From Hedera helix (taxonomy: Eukaryota > Streptophyta > Magnoliopsida > Apiales > Araliaceae), in assembly GCA_947179155.2 (NCBI GenBank), contig OX359264.1, forward strand, positions 8,286,501-8,350,500: a stretch of DNA of 64,000 bases, written 5' to 3'. Position numbers and translations under genes: made by a program. The notes below the pieces were generated by a model that made no database searches, was not told the origin of the DNA, and worked only from the letters and a program-made list of their open reading frames with translations. Shown here in pieces: positions 22,417 to 34,100 of the stretch (positions within the stretch are counted from its first letter, which is position 1; the number at the start of each line of letters is the position of its first letter).

Positions 22417-25400
22417 GACCCCGAATTTTATGAAATATAAAATTTAATTTTTCTTCATATAAATTTTTCATGAAACAGTAAATGGTTAAATTGACGAAAT
22501 TGAAAGTTAAGGATGTTATGTGCAAATTTTATTTTGTCGGGGAATATTCGTTTTGTCGGGGAATATTCGGGTCGTACGACGGCGCCGAAATAACAAATTA
22601 TTTGTGGACCCCACAACGGAATATTTGTCGGATATAGAAAACGACAGAAGTAACCTTTTTAAATAAAAATAGTCAACGGTGTTAACTGTTAAAATACCGG
22701 TGATAAAAGAATAGTAGCATACGGTAATTTATGGTATTTTCTGTAGCACACGGTACTCTACAGTAGCACACGGTATTGCACAGTGTCTCATATTATTGGT
22801 CTGATAATTGACACCGTAACTGTTACGCATCATTTCATCAATAATTGTCACTGCATAATATTTTATATTATCAATTCAATTATTGTTGCTACACAGTATT
22901 TTGCATTATTGATTCAATAATTGTCATTACACTGTGTTTCATATCATCGAGTCAATAATTGTTGGTGCACTGTAGTTTAAAATTATTAAACCTGATAATT
23001 GTCACTGTAGCAAATACACTATAATTTATATTATTAAATTAATAAAAATCTGTAACGTGTTTATTACATTATTGTTGAATTATTGTTGTAGCATTATTTT
23101 ATATGTTGGACTCACAGGAAGAATAATTAAATTTTTTTTAAAAAAAAATAAAAATAATAATAATTAATTTTACTATTTGGAATAGTAACGTGAATAGTAA
23201 CATGTGGGACCCATGTGGGGCCCACATGAAAATTAAAATGTGAGAATTGAGCTGGAAGGTTGGCAGCCGACTGCTGCCAATTTTGAAAGATTGAGGCAGG
23301 CGTGCATCACGCCTGCTGCCACCTACCAGCATAGTGTCTTATTTTCTCCTATAAATAGCTTGCTCAGCTGAATAGAAAAATCACACCTAAAACATAAAAT
23401 TTTTCTATAAGAATTTTATGAGTTTTCTCTGAGAATAGTAAGGTTATTTTGAGAGTTTGAAAGCCAAAAGGAGTGCAGGAATTTTTCAAGTAAGTCTTTT
23501 ATTAAAGAGTAGTAATTTCATAAATTCCTATTTTTCACGGTATTCACAAATCTTCCTTTAGAAGACTCTTCTTTGAGAAGATTCATTTTTAGAAGCTTTC
23601 TTTGGAAGATTTATTTTAGAATATTATTTTAAAAACTATTTTAAAGTAGTTATATTATACTACAAAAATTATGTTAAATATATATAATTTTGATAGTTCA
23701 TATTATACGAGTTATCATACACTTTGAAATTTATATATTGTAATTACTAATTTTATTATAAATATATAGGTTGATCAACCTCATTTAAATCAATATCCAG
23801 TCACGTGTTAAGGTAAGGAATATCATTCTTTTCACACTCTTAAATTTATTACGGTAAGGGGTATCATTCTTTTCATCATCATAAATGGATATTATTTTCT
23901 TTCTTACTTGAAGGGATTATCATTCTTTGATTCTCGAAAATAATATCGTTTCTTTCTTGTGCCATTTATTTCCATGTATTAAATTGTGGGAATAACCTTA
24001 CGGCGCGGTTTACCGCCTGTTGGTGAATAACCTTTTGTATTCATTCCTTATTAATCTTTGAGAATAACCTTACGGTGCGGATTATCGCCTGTTTGGTGAA
24101 TAACTCTTCGTATTCAAATTGATGGGAATAACCTTACGGCGCGGATTATCGCCTGTTTGGTGAATAACTATTCGTATTCAAATTGATGGGAATAACCTTA
24201 CGGTGCGGATTATCGCCTGTTGGTGAATAACCCTTTTTATTTGTCTCGTGTGGAAATAATTTGTCTACACGAATTATCACATGACACTTTTATTCCATAT
24301 TCGTAAGTGATATCATTTTCCTTTATACTCATAAGGGATACCATCTTTTTCATCTTCCATTATTCAAACTTACTATGGTAAGAAATATCATTTTTTTTTC
24401 ACTCTTGAACTTGCTACGGTAAGGGATATTATTTTCTTTCATACTCCTGAATCGAAACTTATTATGGAACTATTGCTTCTATAATTCCTGAAAATATTAT
24501 ATGTTCCATAATAGTTGAACTTCATTATTTCAACTGAACCTTCCTATTTTCTGAATCTTTCTATTGAACTGTAACCGTTATTCTGAACTGTGGATCTTGA
24601 ATATCATTTTTAAATTTCACTCCACATCATGTTGGCAATTTGGACATTATTTGAATCTGCACAAAGTAAACTTCCGATACTTATTGTTTATCCTGTTCTT
24701 CTGTTCATCATTTGTATCACTGTTATTTGTATTAATCATCAAGAATCAAGCTGTTGTGAATATCTGTGGCCGGGGGCACAGATGTGATATAATTGTTGAA
24801 CAGATGATAGGTTAAAGGCGATATACTAGGTTAAAGGCGATACATCTGTTCGGTGTCTTTTATGACACGTGGTGAATGTTCTCTTTGGCCCGTAGTGCAA
24901 AGATGAACTGTTGGTTGGTATGATTATGACCAAAGGCTGAATCTGGTATAATCATGACCGTTGGTGTTATATTGAATGTCTTTGGCCCGTAGTGCAAAGA
25001 CGAACTGTTGATCTGCATGATTATGACCAGGAACTGTGAAGTTGTATTATCTTGACTAATGGTATTTCAGATGATAAAAGTTGATGATATTTTTACTAAA
25101 AAGAGAAGCGAGTGGACATTATAGTCTGCATTATTCTTCTAATAGATTGCTCATTCCGCTGCTATTATTGATCTGAACGTTGTTTAAGAATTTAACTGCA
25201 GTTTTTGATATAAACCTTGTAGTCTATTGTATTCTATCAAGAACTCAACTGTTGAAGGCTAATGATAATTTATTCGTCATTATCTTAGTCATGATATTTC
25301 TTACTGGGCTATTTGAGCTCATCCTTTCTTTTGTTCCATTACAGGAGATGAAAACGTAACAGGGTCTAGCCGGGGAATGGAGTGAGAGTCTGAGGAATAG

Positions 25401-25570
25401 TTGTCGTAGTCTTCACATGTTGTAAAATAGTGTGGCAATAATAGTGAAGACTTAGTTGTGTATTATTATACACTGTATTGTTGTACGTTGTGCTTTGTTG
25501 TAATAATTTTGTTGTAGTCTTTTGACGACTCAAGTTTGGGCTGTGTGGGCTCAGATTTGGGGGCGTCACA
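22412..25570 (+). repeat. 3' LTR of the gypsy element (3159 bp)
   Basis: It runs from TG at 22412 to CA at 25570. Its first 53 bp match the 5' LTR remnant at 20757-20809. A TATA box TATAAATAG at 23350-23358 suggests where element RNA begins. It contains a 4-copy tandem repeat (23988-24240). Twice-repeated CTTTGGCCCGTAGTGCAAAG words lie near 24882 and 24980. Confidence 0.9.
23988..24240 (+). repeat. Four tandem 64-72-bp repeats inside the gypsy LTR
   Basis: The word AATAACCTTACGG recurs at 23991, 24063, 24127 and 24191, each followed by a GCGGATTATCGCCTG-like core and GGTGAATAAC. Confidence 0.9.
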
Positions 25571-28500
25571 AGGTTGCTTGTGATGATTATAATAGTCAAT
25601 ATTTTAATTATCGAATATTAGAAACTGAACAATTAATTATTAAAACTAAACAGGCTATACAAGAAGAAATTATAAAGCTTATAGTAGCCGGAAGGCCACC
25701 ACCACCTCAATAGTAGGTTTTCATGAGACCATATATGTAATAAATTAAAAGTCATATAATTGTATTCTGCCTATTAAAATTCTTGGAGATGTGCTAGGTT
25801 AGGACGTTCCTTGATTAGTGGGACGTCACCCAAGTTGCGCTAGTTAGATATTTGTTGTGGGTTTTGCATTTTGATCGTATACCTATAAATCGTTGACAGA
25901 CGTGCTAATAATAGAATGTCCAATAATGAATCAAACAAATAAACAAGTCTTGAAGATTATATAAAAGGTATTCATTTATCAGAAAATTAAATAACTCATG
26001 GTGTTTATGAAACAAACCGTAATACCAAAAGGCCTTATAGTCCAACTGCAAGTGATATAAAATTTAATATTTAATGGATTTTACACCAAATAGTGAAATT
26101 AAAAGGAAATTAAACCAGAATTTTATACAAGAGAAATATCAGAAATTCAGAACATGGTATTTTAAAAACCATAATTCTAAATAACTTGATCAAATTAAAA
26201 CACAATATTATTACCATTTGGACAAAAATCAAATCATTAAGCCATTCCCTGAATGGTAGTGTAAATTTGCAAAATTAATACATACAGAAGAACAACTAAA
26301 TGTCTTAATAGGAATCCAAAAGGATTGGATCACTACTAATGGTCAAATTATTTAATCTATACATCCGCCACCTTTATCTCTTGAATTAGCCTTTGACAAT
26401 ATTGAGAATCTGAAACCTCTAATTATAAACCCTTATATTGACTTACCTGAAAAACAAGCATACCAGCAAGAACATTTATTACATGTAAAAGATATTTTAT
26501 AGGTTAACAAACAAAATAATTATACAAATATTTTCCTCCAAACTATAGGAAAACAACTTAGTGGTATTGAAGAACAAGCCAAACAAATACAAGATAACTA
26601 TCATATAACTCCTAAACGAAAAGAAGTACAACTAGTAAATATAAAATCACCTTTTGAAATTAATAATTTCAAATTTTGATCTACTAAAAAAGAGAATGAG
26701 TTTATGACTACCCTCATGGAAAAAATAAAAGATTTACAGATGAAAGAACCAGGAACTTCGAAAGATCAGATTAATATGATATATGTCCTAAATACTTCCC
26801 TATCCGATGAAAATAAAACTAATGAATATTCTATTTCTCAAATTCTTGAGATTCAAAATGAATTTCAAGACATGAGATCTATAGATAAGATCTCTTATAA
26901 TCAAAAACCTACAAATCGCATGGCTTTAACAGGACCTAGTCGATACTATTATCCTAGATCAACTCCCCAAGATATTCTCTATGAAGAAAATTTTCTTCAT
27001 TCTTAAAAATCTTACCATAGTAAAACCATTTAAGAATGGAATATTGATGGTAAATCCGAATATTAAATATTTGAAACCCTACATCAAATGATGATGTATT
27101 CAACAGTTTGCAAATAGAATGAGAACACTGATCAATAAATCTGTCGCTTTATAGTTAATGGTTTTATAGGAATTCTTAAATGATGGATATATAATGTTCT
27201 AACCCAAACACAAAGGGATGAGATTTTAAATTCCTTTAAAATTAAGATAAATCCCATAACTAGAACATAAACTAAAAAAGATGTCTGCTATACCTTAATG
27301 CAAACAGAAATAGAGAACTTTTACAGAACTTAAGATGTCCATCTTTAACCGATTTTAGATGGTATAAAGATGTTTTTCTAATAAAAGTTATGCAAAGACC
27401 TGATGCTGACAGTGAAAATTGGAAGGCTAAATTCATTGATGACCTTCCTAATCTCTTCGCAGAAAAGGTACGCAAAAAGATAAACATAATCAAATGTTTA
27501 TCCCTTATGACCAATATTCTTATGGTCATTTAATAGTTATCGTAATCGAAGAAGGATTATTTTATGCAATGACATAAAGTTACAACAGTTAATGAAAAAA
27601 TAGAATTTAATAAAGAAAAAAGAATTAAGAGAATTTTGTGATCAATTTTCTTATGAAACTAAAATACAGTATCCTTCTAAAAAACACAAACAGTATCAAC
27701 CATCAAAATCTTACCGTAGAAAATCTTATTCAAGAAAAAAATCTAATCAGTATAATCAAGGAAAACCCTCTAAAAATATCATACACAGAAGAAAAAGTCT
27801 TCCTATCCTAGGAAAGACAAATCACAAATTAAATATTATAAATGTGGAACAACATGACATTATGCTAATAAATGCATAGCAAAATTAAAACAAAAGCTTA
27901 ATGAGATGTCTGTTGATGACCAAGTTCAACAAACAATCCTTAACTGTATTTCTGACACTGAAACAGAATCTAATTCTGAAAAAGAGTTGGCTGAAATTTA
28001 TTCTCACTCTGATTCAAAATCTAATTATTCAGAAAACAAAGAACCTTGTAAAGGAGAATGCAAATTATAAGCTAATTATTGGAAAACAATAATAGAAATG
28101 AACAGACTTGATCTTGGAAAACCAAGTATTAATGTTTTAATAGATAAACAAAATCTATAATTAATTTTGTTGACCAAATCGAGGATCCAGAAATAAGAAT
28201 GAAATTTTTAGAAATTTGTTATCAAAATCATAATAAAAAAACCAGAAATAGAAACTGTTCCTATAGAACATTACAGTATGAGAGAAGTTCTGCAACGTAT
28301 GCAGAATAAGCCTATGAATGAAAAACCCGTATCCATTCAAGATTTAAAAATGGAAATAAACATTTTAAAAAATGAAGTAAAACAGTTACAACTGGCAGAC
28401 CAGACCATCTTTCAATACCTAAAATTTATTAAACAAAAAATATTTTTTAAAGAAAATCCCCCTGAAGATTTAATTGAATCCTTAGGATCCAAAACAGAAA

Positions 28501-29115
28501 CTGATAATCAATATCCAATGTTATTAAACCAAGTAATATTTCAAAAATAGTACATCAGAATAACTTTTATTATTAAACTAGGTTTTATAATAAAAGATGC
28601 AATTGCCTTAGTTAATAACGGAGTTGATATGAACTGCATCCAGGAAAGATTAATTCCTACCAAATACTTCCAGAAAACTACTCAATCTCTAATTAGTTCA
28701 AGTGAAAATTCTATTAGCATTGATTATAAAATACCAGAAGTTTTTATCTGTAATCAAGGATTATGTCTACCAACATTATTTGTATTAATCAAAAATATGT
28801 CTCAGAATATAATTTTAGGGACTCTTTTTTTGTGTTTATTTATTCCTATCACTAAAATTAATGCTTTAGGCATTCATACTACTATAAAAAAATAAAAATA
28901 AAAAAGGCAAATCATATTTGAATTCATAACCAAACCTTATACTAAAGAATTAAATCATTTAAAAGATTTGGTTTACTAAAAAGAAAAACAAATAATTTTT
29001 ATTCAAAAAAAAATACAATTTCTTACCACTAAACAGAAAATTCAACAGCCCTCACTACTGGCTAAAATTAAAACTATTACCCAAGAATTTCAAGCAGAAA
29101 TTTGTAGTACTATTC
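25571..29115 (+). pseudogene. EPRV polyprotein remnant (fragment D continued)
   Basis: The copy resumes after the gypsy insertion. A short N-terminal stretch is open to 25711, followed by a non-coding piece (25795-25915) that also occurs in fragment A at 12925-13035. A long broken polyprotein covers about 25920-29110. Recognisable parts: a coat-protein-like region with a WW(D/N) segment near 27180, a broken zinc knuckle near 27840 (one Cys replaced by Tyr, one stop within), and a retropepsin-like region (28595-28850) whose active-site Asp is replaced by Asn. RT and RNase H are absent: the frame stops near 29110 and jumps to the leader. Many stops; non-functional. Confidence 0.7.
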
Positions 29116-29574
29116 CTATTTCTCTCAAAACTCTATTGTTCCCGCTCTTGTAAAAATCCAGCTTTGATCGAATAAAAGTTTTATTGTAAGTATTCTACTT
29201 TTCTCTTTTAATTTTTATGTCTATTAATTATGTTGCTAATTTAAGTATTTTGTTAGATTATCATAAAGAAAAAATTAATCAGTATCTTATTAATCACCAG
29301 ATTGCTTGTGACAATTATAATCGTCAATATTTTCATAATCGAATCTTAAAAACAGAACAATTAATTATTAAAACTGAACAGGCTATACAAGAATAAATTA
29401 TAAAGCTTATAGTGGCCGAAAGGCCATCGCCATCTCAACAGTAGGTTTTCATGAGACCATATATATAGTAAATTAATTTGCAAATTAATACATACAGAAG
29501 AACAATTAAATGTCTTAACAGGAATTCAAAAGAATTGGATCACTACTAGCGGTCAAATTATTCAATCTATACCA
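29116..29574 (+). pseudogene. EPRV leader and truncated start of the next unit
   Basis: The leader repeats (CTCTCAAAACTCT near 29125, AATAAA at 29171-29176, the TTATCATAAAG block), then the polyprotein N-terminus (29300-29445). An internal deletion near 29472 joins it to sequence equivalent to about 26270-26350. Virus sequence ends at 29574, against the duplicated BSK flank. Confidence 0.7.
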
Positions 29575-29706
29575 TTTAAACTCAGGGAAGATTATATGTA
29601 ACAATTTGTTCTGTCATGTTGTACCCATTGTGTTAATGTGTTTGCTAAAACATTGGTTCCCATCAAACTGCATTATTGAACGCATTGCCACGGTCTTACC
29701 AAATTC
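29575..29706 (+). repeat. Right copy of the direct duplication flanking the EPRV cluster
   Basis: It matches 12758-12904 (BSK downstream sequence) in the same orientation and then continues into unrelated flank (TTTGCCAATGTTCACC). It lacks ~13 bp present in the left copy. Confidence 0.85.
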
Positions 29707-30949
29707 TTTGCCAATGTTCACCTTATTTCCTCATAATGAGGTTGATATTTAGTTTTGAACCGTAAAATTTTATTGTCAACAACAAGTTTTGTTCTTGATT
29801 AATTCGATTTGTGTGGCAAATGTGAATTTTCAAATTTTGTAATCAAATAGATCAGACAAATCAAGATCTGAATCCACTGCTGATATGTTTGAGAGAGAGA
29901 GAGAGAGAGAGAGGACGTCCCATTTCTTCATGCATATATATATAGAGAGAGAAAGAGAGAGATGACGGATCTAAAATATACCTTTTAAATACAATACATT
30001 TATCAAAACGACGTCATTTTAAATATTCTTTTTTTTAAAAAATAATATTAAAATAAAATATGACATGATGTGACATTCCGCAACCCCACTTGTTTTCTTT
30101 TTATTTACGAAAATGCCATAAAAACATTTTCAAAACGAATAAAAATATGCTACTTAAGAAGGTAATGTTCCTTCTCTGTTAATTTACTACTACATAACCT
30201 TCTTCATTATCATTATTATCGTTATCTTAAGGAAGTGATTCGTGGGAATGGGATTAGTTTTCGGAAGTCTAGAGTGTAGTTGTCCGTGGCCGGCCGGGGA
30301 GACGGAGGCAGCATGCTTAACACGTTATGATGCAAATGCAATTAGTTGAGCTAGAAAGGTATAGAAAAATAATTTCATGTAAATAAATTATATATTACCT
30401 CCACTTCCTTCCGAAATATAAGTCACATTCGAAAAACTATGCATTTTATAAAGGAAATTGATAAACGAGCTTCAAATTTTGTCAATTGCGATACATTATA
30501 GAATTTTTTTGCTCAACCTTACAGTGAAATGCACATTTTAAAAATTTATCCGCATTTATCAACTCCCTTTCTAATAACCCGTGTTATATATACAGACAAG
30601 TAAATCCAGACCCTCTCTTTAAAAGTCGAAATATATCTCTAATTTTAGAATTAAATACATAACATGGTTGTTTGCCACTGCTTGGGATGGCAGGTGAAAC
30701 ATGTCACCGCACCGAACATGACCATTTCATGGAGTGGCATCTGGAAACAATCAAACAACCTAGAGAAGGACAACTAGAAGAAGGCATATACAATTAATAG
30801 AGTTGCCAATTCGATGCATGTTGCATCCAAAAACATGAACAAATTTTACAAACGACTGCTCATGCGAAGCAAGTCTCTAAACGAAGAGACGATAACAGAA
30901 GGGACCAAAAGTGGGAGAGGGGGTTAAAAGGGAAGATTGAAGAGGAAGA
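29707..30949. other. Intergenic region between the EPRV cluster and GSH1
   Basis: It holds a (GA)12 microsatellite (29890-29913) and a shorter GA tract near 29945. A CTTCCGAAATATAAGTC piece near 30411 resembles one end of a Stowaway-like MITE, without a matching second end. No ORF or RNA gene is recognised. Confidence 0.6.
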
Positions 30950-31178
30950 AAAGAAATGAAAGAAACAAGCAGCGCCGAGTGCGGAACCCCGCTCAATGAA
31001 AATTTAGTGCTAATGATACATATCACAGCTTATTTCTGCTTGAAAGTTATAGTTTATACCCATTACCTGACAACAACAAATAAAACAACGGAGATTACAC
31101 CTTGAAATCCTAAGGAGATTCCTACTCGAGGGCACCAAAAACTGAAATATGCATGACATACTCAAAAGCCAAAGCATT
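30950..31178 (-). other. GSH1: GSH1 3' UTR (approximate end)
   Basis: This follows the TGA at 31181-31179. No clear AATAAA hexamer marks the end; the limit is a guess. Confidence 0.4.
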
Positions 31179-34100
31179 TCAGTAGAGCAGCTCCTGGAAT
31201 ACCGGATCCACACATTCTCCCCACTTTCCATGGTACAACTCCAGAAGCTTCTCAGCAGGTGTTACACCTGCACCCAAAAGATTGTTCATCAGGAGCTACT
31301 AAGAAAAGGAACTTTAAGATGATTTAAAATTTTAAACATTCATGAAGCAATAACCAACGTTAAAACTTCCCAATTTTCTGAAAGTGAGTTAAATGTTAGG
31401 GACCCTCATGATTGAACAAGTACACTTCTAATTTGCCTTTGTTTCCTCGATACAGAAACAAGTTAGGGACAATCAATCAGTGTATCAAACTACTTGTTCT
31501 TCGATCTAAAGTATGTCTACACTTCAAAGTAATAGACTCCACATCCAAAATTTGAAGTCCATCTCTCCTTCTTATGAAGTCGCAACAACAAAAAAAATAA
31601 AATTTAGACACCATAAGTCCATAACTCACGACATTCAAGTAAGTTTAGACTTGGCCATTAATTATACCAAGTCAATTTACCTTACAAAATGTTAGGGCAA
31701 GATAACTTTGATATGATCAACCAATAGTACTGCTAATTGTACTAGTAATAAAATAATAATAAAGCATCATAAAGGTCATACTGACAACACCGGCGATTTC
31801 TACTGGAAGTTATTTTTGGTACTTTCATCAACTAAACAGGTAATTACACCGTCTCACTGACAGATATTTCAAATGCTTCACATTTCCACCCCCAAGAGAA
31901 AAGAAGCGGGGGAGGGGAGAGAAAGAGCAAGGGATTAAGGGCGAGGAAAAAGACATCACGAGAAATATCTCCCTAAAAAAGATCTAAATGATCTACCTGT
32001 CCTAACCACCTCTGCCACTTCATTCAAGAACCCTGTTTCCTTGTAGCCTCTCCTTTCCAAGCCATCCTACAAAAAATAATGAATGAGCTGCTATAAAAAA
32101 TTTGTTGCCATCAACGAGGAGTAACAATGATATTTCTAGCTTACTTTTGCTAACTGCATAACATCTTGAGCGATGTGCCTCAGCAATCCGTCTCGGAATG
32201 GCGTTTTCAGACCAGTTACTGGGACCTACTAAATAGTTTTGGGATTAAATGACAATAGCCAAAAAGATTTCGTTCAAGTCTCAACATTATAAGATATTAG
32301 TGCAACTAAATGTCCAAGTGTTTATTTGGATAAAACACAGGCAAGTGTATACATTTATAATATATTAACCTATGAAACAGAGTTCTAAGAGGCATATGAA
32401 TAACCTGAACAAATAATGCAGCTGAGAGAGCTATTCAAACTAATGATTTATCACACTAACAAAATTAAGTTGAAGCAAAAACACACGTTTTACTATACAA
32501 ACGAGATATCGCCAAAAGCCACTTCCAAAATGATGGGTTATTCACTAACTTGCATCAACTCAACTGAGAAACTAAATCAAGTAGCCCTTTCATAAAAGTG
32601 AGTTATTCAATATTTTGTTACCCAATTTCGACCTTTTTGGTCTCGATTCTGATAAACTTCAATAAAATGGTCAAAGAAGTCATTAGATGTAATGTCTCAA
32701 GCTTTTAACCAATGCCTATTGTCAATCTATTCCAGCCATATAGACCATAATCCCAACAAAAATTAATGTATTAGTCCAAAATGTGAATTAGAGACGAACA
32801 ACCCAAATATCACACCACAATTTGCTCTTAGAATAGCTATATTACCTTATTTCTCAACGTCTCTCTTTCCTCCTTGGTCCAATCAGCTATAATGTCCAAA
32901 ACCTTTTGTAGAGAAACCTCATCGTATAATAGACCAACCTGAAATTCGATAATTAATCAGATAGACTGATACAGCAGAATCAAGAAACTGATAAAAATCC
33001 ACAAAATAAACAGCAAATGGGGCAATATCAGCATGACAGTCTACAATAAACATGACAATTAGAAAGGTCCCCTGAAACAAAAATTGCATATTTTTCATTT
33101 GTTTTGTGCTAATTTAAATTAGTTTTCTCAAGTATTAAAAGAAATGTAACAATGAAAGAATAATCGAGATAGATTACATGTGTCAAAAAGGTACTAAGAA
33201 GAAAAGGGCAAACTGGAAACTGACATTGAGAATACTTAAGATACGTTGTCATCAATTTAAGTATTGAATTGAATCTAATACAATACTTAAAATAGGTTTT
33301 AAGCTGCTGCCAATAGAGAAGAAATTTTGCTTGTGGGGTTTAGTTATACTTCAAGTGGGTAAAAAGCAATTCTTCTGCTCTACATTCACTTCTTTAAACC
33401 CTAGAGACACTTGTTTAATAAGCCCACTCATTCTTCCCAATTTATAATCATCCTACCAATCAAAAACCCAACAAACGAGCACATAGAACAGCCCCTGAAC
33501 CACCTTCTTTCTATTCTTCTATGAATTCCTGAGCACCAAAAAACCATAAAGATACAGTTTTACAGAGACTTGCCACAAATTTAATAGATTTTCAACACCC
33601 AAACATGTCCTTGACATAGCCAAAAAGTAAATAGATCTCTTCCATTGGTCTTAACAAGAGAGAGAGAGAGTTACTTCACTGTGTAACACATTTTGTCGGA
33701 ATAGAAAAAATAAGAGTACAATGGTACTAGGCTATTTCCACATAATCATATAATACCAAAAACTGTTTTAGGACTTCTACTAATAACAAAATACTCCTTC
33801 AATCCAAAATTTAGATGTCTACAATGGAACTTCACTCAATTTAAAAACCAATCAGAATGGTATATAAATTATGTAGTGACCAGTACTATTCCTTCACAGA
33901 CCCAACCTTCATAATTGAACAAATTAAAAAATATACGAGTTAGTTTTGGGACACTTCATGGACCCCACACACTTATAATTAAAAGATAAAATGTTAATCT
34001 TACTTCTTCAACATATTTTAATCTTGAATTCTACAATCTTAATGTACCCAGTCCTACATTCATTAATGCAAACAAAAGCTATGGAATGAATAAATAAACA

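Larger units (their letters stand above)
20757..25570 (+). mobile_element. Ty3/gypsy (Tekay/Del-like) retrotransposon, internally deleted
   Basis: It is bounded by TGTAAGACCCC (20757) and ...GGGGGCGTCACA (25570) and flanked by a perfect 5-bp target duplication AGGTT (20752-20756, 25571-25575). Only the first ~53 bp of the 5' LTR survive. At about 20810 the sequence jumps into pol just before integrase, so the rest of the 5' LTR, gag, protease, RT and RNase H are missing. The 3' LTR is complete (22412-25570). The insertion splits EPRV sequence whose unsplit equivalent is at 29280-29340. Confidence 0.93.
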
